Of a stretch of DNA of 64,000 nt, positions 24,894-34,701 are shown piece by piece; positions within the stretch are counted from its first letter, which is position 1, and every line of letters begins with the position of its first letter. The notes beneath the pieces were generated by a model. It was given only the letters and a program-made list of their open reading frames with translations, had not been told where the DNA came from and searched no databases. Location: the NCBI GenBank assembly GCA_013823135.1, contig PNLP01000024.1:28449-92448 (forward strand). Reading direction: 5' to 3'. The stretch is from Planctomycetaceae bacterium (GTDB taxonomy: Bacteria; Planctomycetota; Planctomycetia; Gemmatales; Gemmataceae). The position numbers and the translations under genes are program-made.

Positions 24894-24938
24894 GATTCTC
24901 GTTTCTCACTTTTGCCGGAGAAGTGAGAACAGTGAGAC
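24894..24938. repeat. TTCTC palindrome, copy 4
   Basis: Left arm GATTCTCGTTTCTCAC, right arm GAAGTGAGAACAGTGAG. It is 146 bases from copy 3 and has a similar left flank (GGAAACACGGC), so the two look like a tandem duplication of a ~150-base unit. They lie between convergent genes, just before the defence operon ends. Confidence 0.65.
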
Positions 24939-25004
24939 GCGGCTTCGTTGAAAGTCCCCTTGCGGGGTCTTTAAATCGGACCAAGTGCTTGGGCAGCCAT
25001 GTGC

Positions 25005-26051
25005 TTACAAGGGAGACGAAAAGGTTGGGCAAGCACCCCATCGACGCTGGACGTTCCCCCAGTCTGGTCGGTGCAACGATGCCTCGGGAAGTCGAACTCG
25101 CTTGTTGGCGAACGTCATATACGGGGTGTTGTGTAGGCTCGGGTCGATTACCACCGTTAGGTGGTCTGGCGCATCTGGGCGGAGACGAATTAGCAAGAGG
25201 TCGAAGAGCCTATGGATATCCGCTCGGAGCAAGATTCCATTCTGAATGTTCTGTGACAAGCTTTGCTTGAACGGAATAATGTGGGCCGCTTCAAGTGCCC
25301 CATCTCCATTCCAGTCCGAGATAGCGCACTTATGTTCGTAGGCTTTCAAGAGGCGAGCTCTGAATTCCGCTTGACCGGGCCGACCTTCAGCTTGCTTCTT
25401 GGCCTTTGCAAGCCCTTCTGCAAGTCCTTCCGAGAGGTCACGAAATGGCTTCGCTTCTCGCTTGAACCGCGAGCCTTGCTTGATGGCATCCCGAAAGTGG
25501 CCGGCCGCTTCCTCATATTCTCCTGCCCAGTAACTGGTCAGCCCCAGCAGGAAACTCTCCTCGTCGCTCTCCGCCCGCTTGGAAAGTAGTCCGGCTTTCA
25601 GAGTCAAGGCGTCAGCCACGCACACCGGTGAGGCTGGGAAGTCTCTCGCGCGTCGAAGCACGATACTATCCTGCGAGTTCGAGGATGGTGGCCACGGCCG
25701 TGCATTCCGCGTCTGTTCCCCGATATACACTTTTCGGGGGTCATCAATCTCATTCACTCGTTCATCAAACCGAGGTAGGGTAACGGGCATTGCCCGCGCA
25801 GGCAAATTCCTGAGTGAGTCGATGGGGATTGTTAAAGTGTCGGCGATTGCAACCACTTCGCGCCACTCCGGGTCTGCTTCTCCCCCCTCCAAAGATAAGA
25901 TGCGTGCGAGAGAGGTGCCAGTCTTGTCCGCGAGTTCAGCCTGACTCAGCTTCGCACGCTCCCGATGATATCTTAGATTGGTTGCAAACATTGCTGAGCT
26001 TTCCAGTGCGGTGAGTTGGAATTGCCGAACAGTCGTGGGATTCTCGCTCAC
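25005..26051 (-). CDS. Xre HTH-HNH endonuclease, last gene of the type I operon
   Basis: Protein of 348 residues. An Xre-type HTH at about residues 25-65 (LSQAELADKTGTSLARILSLE) is followed by a middle helical region (150-230). The HNH domain has CAISDWNGD, AAHIIPFKQS, NGILLRADIHRLFD. This HNH form is typical of defence nucleases. Its start overlaps the hsdM stop by 4 bases (ATGA), so it is translated with the methylase. The fusion suggests a nuclease that also controls the operon. Confidence 0.8.
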   Translation of the reverse strand: MSENPTTVRQFQLTALESSAMFATNLRYHRERAKLSQAELADKTGTSLARILSLEGGEADPEWREVVAIADTLTIPIDSLRNLPARAMPVTLPRFDERVNEIDDPRKVYIGEQTRNARPWPPSSNSQDSIVLRRARDFPASPVCVADALTLKAGLLSKRAESDEESFLLGLTSYWAGEYEEAAGHFRDAIKQGSRFKREAKPFRDLSEGLAEGLAKAKKQAEGRPGQAEFRARLLKAYEHKCAISDWNGDGALEAAHIIPFKQSLSQNIQNGILLRADIHRLFDLLLIRLRPDAPDHLTVVIDPSLHNTPYMTFANKRVRLPEASLHRPDWGNVQRRWGACPTFSSPL

Positions 26052-27562
26052 CGACCCTTCAACTTCCCCGCGATGGCCTGGAACTGCTCCAATGCTGTCT
26101 CCAGGTCGTCCGCGATTTCGTCTGCTAACACGTCGGGTTTCGGCAAGTCGTCGCTGTCCTCGAGGCTTTTGTCCTTCATCCAGAAGATGTCCAGGTTCAC
26201 CTTGTCGCGTTTCACAAGCTCGTCGTATTCGAAGGAACGCCAGCGGCCGTCGAGGGTGGTGTCGTTCCAGGTTGGTTTGCGTAGGTGTCGTTTCTCAGGT
26301 CGGTAGCACTCGACGAACTCGTCCAGGTCGGCGCGCTTCAGCGGGTTTGTTTTCAGGGTAAAGTGGATGTTCGTCCGCAAGTCGTAGACCCACAGCTTCG
26401 TCGTCCACGGTTGCTCGCGGGCCGGCTTGGCGTCGAAGAACAAGACGTTCGCCTTCACACCCTGCGCGTAGAAGATGCCCGTTGGTAGACGCAAGAGCGT
26501 ATGCACATCGAACTGGCGAAGCAGGTTGGTCCGCACCTTCTCCCCGGCCCCGCCTTCAAACAGAACGTTGTCCGGCACCACGATGGCACAGCGGCCGTTC
26601 ACCTTCAGGAGCGTCTTCACGTGCTGGAGGAAGTTGAGTTGCTTGTTCTTGGTCGTCGTCCAGAAGTCCTGCCGCTCGTAGCTTGCGTCTTCCTTCTCCA
26701 AGTTGCCGGCTTCGTTCACGATGGAGATGGTGCTCTTCTTCCCGAACGGCGGATTGGTCAGGACCAGCGAGAAGCGGTCGCCGGGGTCGGTCGCCAATGA
26801 ATCCACGCCGGACACGACAGGGCAGCGGCTCGGCTCACCATCCTTGGCCGGGCCGGGGTCGATGCCGTGCAGGTACAGGTTCATGATGCACAGCCGGGCC
26901 GTGTTGGGAACCAACTCCCAGCCCTTCACGAAAGCCGTCCGTAAGTGCTTCTTCTGGTCCTTATCCAGTTCCTTGCCGTGGTGCTTCACAACGTAGTCGT
27001 ATGCCCCGAGCAAGAACCCGCCGGTGCCGCTCGCCGGGTCGCCAACGTTGTCGGCCGGGGTTGGCCGAACGCAATCAACGATGGCCTTGATGAGCGGCCT
27101 CGGCGTGAAGTATTGCCCCGCGCCCTGGCCCGCATCGGACATGCTTCGTTCAATCAGCCCTTCGTAAATGTCCCCCTTCACGTCCGCGTCCATCGACATC
27201 CAGGTCTCTTTGTCGATGAAATCGACCACGAGCCGGCGGAGGGTCTCGGGCTTCTCGATGGCGGACTTGGCCCGCTTGAAGATGTCGCCGAGCATCCCCG
27301 GCTTCTTGGCGAGTTCGACGAGAACCTTGTCGTAATGCTTCTTCAAGTCCTCCCCGTCTCTGCTCAAGAGCGAAGCCCACCCGAGTTCAGCAGGAACGAT
27401 GGCCGGGCGGCTGTGCGGCGGCTTGGTGAGTTCGTCCGCCATCTTCAGGAACAGGAGGAAGGTGATTTCCTCCGTGTACGCCAGATAGGGAACCCCGTCG
27501 TGCCACAGCACGGTGGCGAAGTTCCACGCCTTATCGACGATACGTTTCGTTTCGTTGCTCAT
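26048..27562 (-). CDS. hsdM: Type I restriction-modification methylase subunit (HsdM)
   Basis: N6-adenine methyltransferase subunit, 504 residues. It has the N-terminal helical HsdM domain (residues 1-140), the SAM-binding motif DPASGTGGF (175-183) and the catalytic NPPF motif (270-273). It acts with HsdS to methylate the recognition site and with HsdR to restrict. It lies 7 bases after the nitrilase-like gene. Length and motifs are complete, so it should be active. Confidence 0.95.
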   Translation of the reverse strand: MSNETKRIVDKAWNFATVLWHDGVPYLAYTEEITFLLFLKMADELTKPPHSRPAIVPAELGWASLLSRDGEDLKKHYDKVLVELAKKPGMLGDIFKRAKSAIEKPETLRRLVVDFIDKETWMSMDADVKGDIYEGLIERSMSDAGQGAGQYFTPRPLIKAIVDCVRPTPADNVGDPASGTGGFLLGAYDYVVKHHGKELDKDQKKHLRTAFVKGWELVPNTARLCIMNLYLHGIDPGPAKDGEPSRCPVVSGVDSLATDPGDRFSLVLTNPPFGKKSTISIVNEAGNLEKEDASYERQDFWTTTKNKQLNFLQHVKTLLKVNGRCAIVVPDNVLFEGGAGEKVRTNLLRQFDVHTLLRLPTGIFYAQGVKANVLFFDAKPAREQPWTTKLWVYDLRTNIHFTLKTNPLKRADLDEFVECYRPEKRHLRKPTWNDTTLDGRWRSFEYDELVKRDKVNLDIFWMKDKSLEDSDDLPKPDVLADEIADDLETALEQFQAIAGKLKGR

Positions 27563-27569
27563 GCCGGTA

Positions 27570-28457
27570 TTACTCCGTCGGGCGTTCGATGAGGTCGAGG
27601 ACCGGCAACTCGTCTGTCCCGCTGAGCAGGGAAGCAGCCAGGGAGGTTGCGTCGTCGGTTGTGACGTCTGAAGGGAGACCACTGACGCCAACGAGCGGTA
27701 CCCCGACATCTGAGGCCCAAGCGTTGTACGCCTGTCGGAAACTTGTTGCCGTCTCGATGTAGTGGGCAAGATGGAGACCGACAGCGGGAGTCCGTTTCCG
27801 AATCAGGTCTTGGAGGGCCGTTCGCCAAGTCGCGCGGGTTTCGTAAACGGTGGTGGCCGTGCCGCGAGGGCTATACACGTTCACGTCGTGGCAGACCAGA
27901 ATCGCTGTTCGACCCAGCGGGGTATCACAAATCGGGTCGGCTTGGTCATCGGGCACATTCAAGTAAGCCTCTTCGGTCGGCGTGGGAAACCGTTTCGGTA
28001 ACAGAATGGGTGGGCCATCTGGCGGAAGTACGACCGCAAACTGTCCGACCTGGCGTTCGATATCCGAGCGGTAACAGGCAGCGTAAACATCCACCCCGAA
28101 CACCACCAACGGTCGCGTGAGTGGAATTGATGACTGGATGGCCTCGGCGGCACCTCGGGCGTTCTCGGTCACGGCGACGAACTCGTCCGCGTTCGGGTAT
28201 CGTGCGTCGGTGGGTTGTGGGAGGCCGGTGCAAACAAATCCTGCCCCGGCGACGAGCAACTGTTCGGTGGAGGCTCCATCCACGAGCAGGAGCGCCTGTC
28301 GCAACGATTCTGCCGCGATTCGACAGCTCCTATCGCCCCACCGATGGAACAGTCGGACAACGCGGGGTTTGGCAGTGGGCCGGGTGAGCACATCGAGTCT
28401 GTGCGCGGGATGATTGGCGGCTGGGGCCTGCGACCGGTCAAGCTGTCCCATCAGCAT
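27570..28457 (-). CDS. Divergent nitrilase-like protein inside the type I operon
   Basis: Protein of 295 residues (start at ATG 28457 or 28451, both overlapping the hsdS 3' end). The segment GRTAILVCHDVNVYSPRG resembles the nitrilase nucleophile region (GxxxxxxCyD). Upstream LLPKRFPTPTEE could hold the Lys and Glu of a Glu-Lys-Cys triad. The overall alpha/beta pattern fits. The match is weak and made by eye. Its place between hsdS and hsdM, with overlaps, means it is expressed with the complex, which is unusual. It may be an accessory effector or regulator. Confidence 0.5.
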   Translation of the reverse strand: MLMGQLDRSQAPAANHPAHRLDVLTRPTAKPRVVRLFHRWGDRSCRIAAESLRQALLLVDGASTEQLLVAGAGFVCTGLPQPTDARYPNADEFVAVTENARGAAEAIQSSIPLTRPLVVFGVDVYAACYRSDIERQVGQFAVVLPPDGPPILLPKRFPTPTEEAYLNVPDDQADPICDTPLGRTAILVCHDVNVYSPRGTATTVYETRATWRTALQDLIRKRTPAVGLHLAHYIETATSFRQAYNAWASDVGVPLVGVSGLPSDVTTDDATSLAASLLSGTDELPVLDLIERPTE

Positions 28458-30084
28458 CCTCAGAGTCGGCGGAATGTGTCTCCTGCTTACGACGAGGCCG
28501 GGTTGGGCGGTTGGGCCTGGCTCCTGCAGTTGACGCCGTGCGGCTCTGCCGGATGCGTTCCAGCAAAACGGACGCGGGCTCATCTTTCGGGTCTTGCGGG
28601 ACCAAGCGGCCGGCGAACGCTTCCTTCAGGATGCTCTGACGCAGTCGGGTGGCACGCTTCAGACTGGCCGCGATGTAGTTCTCTGTAGCGACGATGAGGG
28701 AAAGTTGATATTCCACCTCCGAGCAGAGAACTCCTTGTTCGTCTTTCGGGGGGAGTGGGATGGGTGTCGGGCGTACGTCATCGAGATTGAAGTTGGCCCG
28801 TGCGACATCTACCTTTGTGGCAGAGATGTGCAATTGAAGTAACGGTGACAACAAAATCTGAACAAGGAGTCGAGGTATCATCGAATCCTTGAAGAGCCTG
28901 ATAATTGCTACAGCCTGATTAAGGTTAGCTCCATTTAGCGATTCGGAAGCCAACGCTGCCCGCCCAACCGATGCACCGACCAAGTTTAGCAGGACATCTC
29001 CCGTGCGGATTATTGAGAGTGGGTGAGTTTGGTTGAACTTCTCTGGCAGATACGCAAGCTCGTTCAGGTCTAACTCCCCCCAGCGAACATTTTGGCTGCG
29101 GAGGAAGGGAACACCGTTCGTTGTGTAATCGTACCCCTGCCAGCTCGGGGAGGTGCCTTTCGTCACCAACTCAGTCAACTGTTCGATAGTTGCCCAGCAC
29201 CAGCCTTGAGGAAGTATTTGGAGGCTATCCGTCTTTGGCTCAACTGGTTTGGGGTACTTCTCTTGCCAGCCCTTCGGCGGCGTCTTCCCGTTTGCAGCGA
29301 ACTTGGCCAGTTGGTCGGCTTCCCACTTCCGTCGGCGCTCGGTCAGGATGCGGTCGAGCAGCTTGGTCGCCGGCTCGGCGTTCGGGTGAGCGGCCCGCCA
29401 GTCGGTAGTCAGTTCCCCGGTCACCGCCGCCTTCAGCACGGCCGCCCGATACTTCTTCAGGTTCGCCCGCGCCCGTTGCAACGCCGACACGCCGGCATCG
29501 AGGTCGGAGAGGAGTTCATCCAACCTCGCCAGAATTCGCTCTTGTTCTGCGAGAGGCGGAACTGGGACGGGGAAACGTCGGAGCACCCGCTTGTTGATAG
29601 ATGCCAGATTCGTCGTCTGCTTTCCATTGCGGGAAAACCAGTCTTGGCCGAACAGGTTGCCGTGATGGGAAACAAACTTCGGAAGAATCACGGAGGTGTT
29701 CGGTCGAGCACGGAAGATGTGGTTCTGGTGAATGCACTCCGATAACTCACCATTCCAAACCCAACCCCTCCCGAGTTTGTCTCGGTCGCCCCCCTCAGTG
29801 AAGAGGACGTCCCCTACCTGGAGTTGGAGGTCACAAATTATCTGCTCATCAGCAGGGATGGTCTTCATCTCGTTCAGGTCGAGGAAGCCCCGCTGGACGT
29901 TGGCGACTCTCAGATAAGGGATTTCACGAGTGGTTGAGCCAGCGAGTCGATTCTGACCTTTCGTAATTCCGCCTTCAATTTCCGCAATCTCACTCAGTTC
30001 TGCCCAACACCAACTTGGCGGGAGCGGAGGCAACGTGTCAGATTGAACCTCCCCAAGGTCATCTGCATTCGGCGTTCCGCTCAT
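28438..30084 (-). CDS. hsdS: Type I restriction specificity subunit (HsdS)
   Basis: Protein of 548 residues with two target-recognition domains (about 20-190 and 290-450), separated by conserved helical spacers (PLAEQERILARLDELLSDLD and the matching C-terminal PLPPKDEQ segment). It sets the DNA sequence recognised by the complex. The C-terminal tail is long and basic (RPNRPTRPRRKQ). Its ATG overlaps the hsdR stop by 4 bases. Confidence 0.95.
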   Translation of the reverse strand: MSGTPNADDLGEVQSDTLPPLPPSWCWAELSEIAEIEGGITKGQNRLAGSTTREIPYLRVANVQRGFLDLNEMKTIPADEQIICDLQLQVGDVLFTEGGDRDKLGRGWVWNGELSECIHQNHIFRARPNTSVILPKFVSHHGNLFGQDWFSRNGKQTTNLASINKRVLRRFPVPVPPLAEQERILARLDELLSDLDAGVSALQRARANLKKYRAAVLKAAVTGELTTDWRAAHPNAEPATKLLDRILTERRRKWEADQLAKFAANGKTPPKGWQEKYPKPVEPKTDSLQILPQGWCWATIEQLTELVTKGTSPSWQGYDYTTNGVPFLRSQNVRWGELDLNELAYLPEKFNQTHPLSIIRTGDVLLNLVGASVGRAALASESLNGANLNQAVAIIRLFKDSMIPRLLVQILLSPLLQLHISATKVDVARANFNLDDVRPTPIPLPPKDEQGVLCSEVEYQLSLIVATENYIAASLKRATRLRQSILKEAFAGRLVPQDPKDEPASVLLERIRQSRTASTAGARPNRPTRPRRKQETHSADSEDADGTA

Positions 30085-32837
30085 GCCGCAAGCCTCGTGT
30101 TCAAGTCATCCAGCAGGCCGTTAAGCTTGTCGCCGAACAACTGGTGAGCCTTCCCAAGTCCGCCCATTTGGTTGAACGGCACGTCTGATAAATCTTCAGC
30201 GTCGATGCTCAGGCTGGCCGCGATGTGGTCGCGAATCGCATCGAGCCACTTTCGTTGTTCCGGCGTGAACGCCACACCTTGCTTCTCCTGCTCATTCAAC
30301 CACGCCCGATACCGCTCTTCCACCGTCATCTCAACCGGGGCCAGGTCGGAGGCCGGGTCCAGCGCGTGCCTTACGAGGGCAATCACATCCACCAGTTTCT
30401 TGCCGCCGGAGGCACGGACCTTGTCAGGCTCAACGGCCGTGAACGCGGCCCACACCCGCTCGGGGTGCAATTGATGTGGAGGCCGCTTCAACGCCTCGGC
30501 GAGTTCCCGCACCTGCCCATAACGTAAGCCCGCACGGCGCGGCCGGCTGTACAAGATTTGCAGCGCCTCGATTTCTTCCCGGTGGTCGTCGAGGAATTGC
30601 CGGAACGACGTGACCAGACCGCGTGCCTTCTCCAAAGCCTCGGCGTCGAACTCCGCCCGGACGAGCGAGTCTTTGGTGAGTTCGTCGATGACCTGCGAGA
30701 GTTCGGCCACGCTGTCGAGAATGCTCTTTCTCAAGGCCGGGGCGTGGAACGGCTTCAGGGCCTCCCGCATTCGCTCTTGCTCGGCCTTATCAAATTGTTC
30801 GTCGGTCGGTTCCTGCCCTGCGGGGAGGTTGAACTTCGTCGCCGCGTGCTTTGACACCTCATCCGGGTCGATGCTCTTGAGTAGACCCGTGGCCAACTCG
30901 CAGACCGTCATGCCCGCTGCCTTCGCGATGCTCAGTTCCTGCTTATCGGTCAGTTGCCGTTCCAACCGAGTGAGCCGTGCCGCGAGGGTGGATACGAGGT
31001 CGGCGTCGGCCGCACCCATCTTGACCGCGTCGAGTACCTTCGTGAGCGGGACGTAGGGCTTCCGGTCGAGCGGCTTGGTGGCCTGCTTCTCGTCTTCACA
31101 AACACCGACCGCATCCACGATGACGAAGTGCGTCTTCGCGGCGGCGTCCGGCGTAACACTCCGCAAAGAGTCCGGGTCGATGACGCGACACCCACGCCCC
31201 TTCATCTGTTCGAAGTAAGCGAGCGACTTGATGTTCCGCATGAACAGGAGACATTCGAGCGGCTTCACGTCCGTGCCCGTGGCAATCATGTCCACCGTGA
31301 CTGCAACCCGGGGGAAGTAGCAGATGCGGAAGTCGGCGAGCAGGTCTTCGGGCTTCTTGCCGGTGGACTTGGAGGTGATTTTCTGGCAGAACTCGTTCCC
31401 CTTGCCGAACTCCTCGCGCATCGTCTTCACGATGTCTTCGGCGTGCAGGTCGGTCTTCGCGAACACGAGCGTCTTCGGGACCTCCGTCCGGCCAGGGAAG
31501 ATTTCGCCGAGCCGTTCCTTGAAGGTGCGAATGACGAGACGAATTTGGTCGGGCGAAACGACATCGCGGTCGAGTTGCGTGGCCGTGAACGTCTTGTCCT
31601 CGTCGAGTTCCTTGTACTTCTTCGCCTTCGTTCGTCGGTCGCGGTGGGGAACGAACACGCCCGGCTGTTTCGCCAACTGAACGCCATCACGGGTGACCTT
31701 GGTTTCGATGCGGTATACGTCGTATCCGACATTCACCCCGTCTGCGACCGCCTTCTCGTGGCTGTAATCCTGAACCAGGTTCTGGTTGAAGAACCCAAGC
31801 GTCTGGGCCGTCGGTGTCGCGGTGAGGCCGATGAGAAATGCGTCGTAGTAATCGAGGACCTGACGCCACAGGTTGTAGATGCTGCGGTGGCACTCATCGA
31901 CCACGATGAAATCGAAGGTCTCGATGGGGAACTTCGGGTTGTACTCGACATCTACAGGCTTCTTGGGGAGCGCCCCTTCGGCCTCGTACATCGAGCCGTC
32001 TTCGTTCTCCTCGGGGCAATCTTCCTGACCCAGAAGCATCGAATACAGTCGCTGAATGGTTGTAATGACAACCTTGGAAGCCTCGGGGATGCCGTTCTTC
32101 TTCAGATGCGTGACCGTGTATTCGTCCGTGAACTTCATCCCGCCCGGGGTCACGAACTGCTGGAACTCGTTCAGCGTTTGCTTGCCGAGGTTGTTGCGGT
32201 CCACGAGGAAGAGGATTCGCTTCGCACCGCCGAACTTCGCAAGACGGTAGCAGGCGTTGACGGCCGTGAATGTTTTCCCGCTGCCGGTGGCCATCTGGAT
32301 GAGAGCACGGGGACGGTTATCGGCGAGGGACTTCTCGAGGCTGCGGATGGCGTCGGACTGAACCACCCACATCTTTCCCTGCTCAAGCTCGGGCAAGCAT
32401 TTCAAACGACTGCGAACCTGGGCCTCTAACCCGACCAACCGAAGGAGTTCTTCGGGCTTGTGGAAGGCGAACACTTCGCGGCTACGTGCGTCCTGTTCGA
32501 GGAAGTTGGTGAACTGGGTGACGGTCCCGGTGGATTCGTAGGCGAACGGGAGTGGTAGATGGTGAGCAGGAAGGTTCTTGGGCAAGCCTTCGGTGTATTT
32601 CGCCGACTGCGTTTCGACCCCCGTCAACGTGTGCCCTTCAGGCTTCGCCTCAACGACCCCGATGGCCTTCCCGTCGGCGTAAAGCAAGTAGTCGGCCGGC
32701 CCGGTCTTGAGCTGAAATTCGCGCACCGCCACGCCGAGTGAGGCATAGCTGTTCATGTCCGCGAAATCCTGCACCTCCCATCCCGCCTGAGCGAGAAGGT
32801 GGTCGATTTCCTCGCGGGCCTTTTGCTCGGGCGTCAT
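30081..32837 (-). CDS. hsdR: Type I restriction endonuclease/translocase (HsdR)
   Basis: Protein of 918 residues. The N-terminal PD-(D/E)XK nuclease has Asp49, Glu63 and Lys65 (VVEAKPEG). The SF2 translocase has Walker A TGSGKT (184-189) and DECH (314-317), with later helicase motifs near ATGTDVKP and the QMKGRGCR segment. It is the first gene of the five-gene leftward operon hsdR-hsdS-nitrilase-hsdM-HNH. It is divergent from a protein kinase gene 122 bases away. All key residues are present. Confidence 0.95.
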   Translation of the reverse strand: MTPEQKAREEIDHLLAQAGWEVQDFADMNSYASLGVAVREFQLKTGPADYLLYADGKAIGVVEAKPEGHTLTGVETQSAKYTEGLPKNLPAHHLPLPFAYESTGTVTQFTNFLEQDARSREVFAFHKPEELLRLVGLEAQVRSRLKCLPELEQGKMWVVQSDAIRSLEKSLADNRPRALIQMATGSGKTFTAVNACYRLAKFGGAKRILFLVDRNNLGKQTLNEFQQFVTPGGMKFTDEYTVTHLKKNGIPEASKVVITTIQRLYSMLLGQEDCPEENEDGSMYEAEGALPKKPVDVEYNPKFPIETFDFIVVDECHRSIYNLWRQVLDYYDAFLIGLTATPTAQTLGFFNQNLVQDYSHEKAVADGVNVGYDVYRIETKVTRDGVQLAKQPGVFVPHRDRRTKAKKYKELDEDKTFTATQLDRDVVSPDQIRLVIRTFKERLGEIFPGRTEVPKTLVFAKTDLHAEDIVKTMREEFGKGNEFCQKITSKSTGKKPEDLLADFRICYFPRVAVTVDMIATGTDVKPLECLLFMRNIKSLAYFEQMKGRGCRVIDPDSLRSVTPDAAAKTHFVIVDAVGVCEDEKQATKPLDRKPYVPLTKVLDAVKMGAADADLVSTLAARLTRLERQLTDKQELSIAKAAGMTVCELATGLLKSIDPDEVSKHAATKFNLPAGQEPTDEQFDKAEQERMREALKPFHAPALRKSILDSVAELSQVIDELTKDSLVRAEFDAEALEKARGLVTSFRQFLDDHREEIEALQILYSRPRRAGLRYGQVRELAEALKRPPHQLHPERVWAAFTAVEPDKVRASGGKKLVDVIALVRHALDPASDLAPVEMTVEERYRAWLNEQEKQGVAFTPEQRKWLDAIRDHIAASLSIDAEDLSDVPFNQMGGLGKAHQLFGDKLNGLLDDLNTRLAA

Positions 32838-32959
32838 CCCCAGTCACCCCATGATGATAGAGGTGGTAGTCTATGCGAATCAAAGGATGATTGGAAGGAT
32901 GGTTGCGGCTGGGTAAAGTAAGAAGCACTGCGGCGACCAAGAACCATTGAGGCTTTAAC

Positions 32960-34378
32960 ATGCTCAAGAGTATCCGGCTCCCGAGGGGTGAGTGGTTCTA
33001 CGACCCAGAGAATCGACTCGGAAACGGCAATTTTGCCACTGTGTTCGCAGGTCATTCGGCTGAGCACGGTGAGATTGCGGTAAAGCAGTTGCGCGTTGGA
33101 ACCGCAGACGAGGTGTGCTCGACACGTCGGGAGCTCGAAATCGCAAACCAACTGGTGGGGAAATCCTTCCAACATGTTGTTCCGATTTTCGATTCAGGTC
33201 GGGATACGCAGTCGGACTTCAATTACGTCGTCATGGCCAAGGCTGAACGGACCCTTGATGAGGACCTGAAGCGAGGCGTCCCCTTCGACCAACAGAAGGC
33301 TGTAACTATCTTGTTGGACCTCGCGAAGGGGCTCGAAGAGGTCGCCGACATCGTCCACAGGGACTTGAAACCCAAGAACATATTGCTTCACCAGGACCGC
33401 TGGAAGATTGCTGATTTTGGGATTGCACGCTTCATCGAAGAGTCTACTTCGGACGAAACCCTCAAAGATTTCAAAAGCAAACCATATGCTGCACCGGAAC
33501 AATTCGAGGGCAAAAGGGCGACGGCAGAAACGGACATCTATTCATTGGGGTGTATCGGCTATGCGCTCCTGACCGGAAAGTCTCCCTTTGATGGGCCAGC
33601 TGAGGAATACAAAGACAAACACCTGAATGAACGACCCAAGCCTATCTCACACGTCAGCTTGGAGCTTCGAACTCTCCTCTTGCGGATGCTAGAGAAAAAG
33701 CAGGCCAGCCGACCGAGTCGCGAAAGCGTTAAGAGACAACTGGAAAACATCTTGGTTCCTCCTTCGCGGAACGAGCCGGTCGCTTCGCTTACGGTACCTG
33801 GCGTAGCATCGCAACCCGACCTCGCTGAGATTCTGGCCCGGATTCACTCGCAGGCTGAGATACTTGAGGACTCGCGAGCGGTTCAGGAGCAAGAGAAGGT
33901 CGAAGCTGAAAAGGTGCTCCAGAGGCTACGAGAGCCTTTTAATCGCATCGCCGAGGCATTCCGGGAAACGAAACTCTCTGAGGGTCTGTGTCAGCAAATC
34001 GGCAGCATGTCAACTCTGCTCTTTCGAGCTTCTGACGCTAAAAACGGATTGTGGAGCAAAGGTCTATCTGTCTCGGCTTCGAGTATGGGAGCAAAGTCAG
34101 CCAGCCTCCGCAGTGGTGTCATTCCTCGCGAGCACGGTCGCATTGACCTCCAATGCATAGTGCAGGTGGACCTTCATTCCGGCTCGATGGTGCGCCTGGT
34201 CACTGGGTTCATCATCAAGATGCGGGGCAAACTTGAGCCTATCGGGGCCTGGCAAGAAGTAGCGCTGTTGGGGTCGGCGAGTCTGGACAACAGCATCAAC
34301 AACCTCGTTGGGCATCTAACTGCTCAGTTGCCGACAGCACTTGAACGGTTTTTCCAGGTGCTCTCGAGTAGCAAGTAA
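32960..34378 (+). CDS. Serine/threonine protein kinase
   Basis: Protein of 472 residues. The kinase domain (about 10-270) has the glycine loop GNGNFATVF, Lys42, HRDLKPKN (Asp135, Asn140), DFG (152-154) and APEQ. The C-terminal part (300-472) has a helical segment, then an alpha/beta domain of unknown family; no membrane helix is present, so it is cytosolic. GAGG precedes the ATG. Soluble Hanks-type kinases next to restriction genes can be abortive-infection effectors; this role is inferred from context only. Confidence 0.9.
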   Translation: MLKSIRLPRGEWFYDPENRLGNGNFATVFAGHSAEHGEIAVKQLRVGTADEVCSTRRELEIANQLVGKSFQHVVPIFDSGRDTQSDFNYVVMAKAERTLDEDLKRGVPFDQQKAVTILLDLAKGLEEVADIVHRDLKPKNILLHQDRWKIADFGIARFIEESTSDETLKDFKSKPYAAPEQFEGKRATAETDIYSLGCIGYALLTGKSPFDGPAEEYKDKHLNERPKPISHVSLELRTLLLRMLEKKQASRPSRESVKRQLENILVPPSRNEPVASLTVPGVASQPDLAEILARIHSQAEILEDSRAVQEQEKVEAEKVLQRLREPFNRIAEAFRETKLSEGLCQQIGSMSTLLFRASDAKNGLWSKGLSVSASSMGAKSASLRSGVIPREHGRIDLQCIVQVDLHSGSMVRLVTGFIIKMRGKLEPIGAWQEVALLGSASLDNSINNLVGHLTAQLPTALERFFQVLSSSK

Positions 34379-34402
34379 GTGAGTGGGCCTTGGGAGCAGC
34401 AA

Positions 34403-34663
34403 TCAAATGACCTCGTCAATCAGTCGCGGCATCCACTCGGCCCGGGCATCGACCGAACGCTGACCGGGTACGTGGGGCTTATCGTGGCCCAGGCGTGCCT
34501 TCCCAACAACGACGTTCGCGACTCGTTCGCGCTGGCCTACACAAACGCGAAGTTCTGACGTGTGCGTTGCATGGGGCGTTCGTCGGTAACGGATACCGAC
34601 GTGTACGCCCCCTGACAAAGAAGTTACGAGAGGCAAACGTGTTGAGTTGAGCAGGGAAGGCAT
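34403..34663 (-). CDS. Possible small protein with duplicated C-terminus
   Basis: A leftward frame of about 86 residues ending RAEWMPRLIDEVI. The last 13 codons match, with three synonymous and three replacement changes, the end of the 26-codon frame at 35582-35662, which supports coding. The ATG used lies in a reverse copy of the dispersed motif, and the true start is unclear. No function is known. Confidence 0.3.
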   Translation of the reverse strand: MPSLLNSTRLPLVTSLSGGVHVGIRYRRTPHATHTSELRVCVGQRERVANVVVGKARLGHDKPHVPGQRSVDARAEWMPRLIDEVI

Positions 34664-34701
34664 CCCGCCGTTCAGATGAACTTCCGAAAAAGTTGCCGCA
34701 G

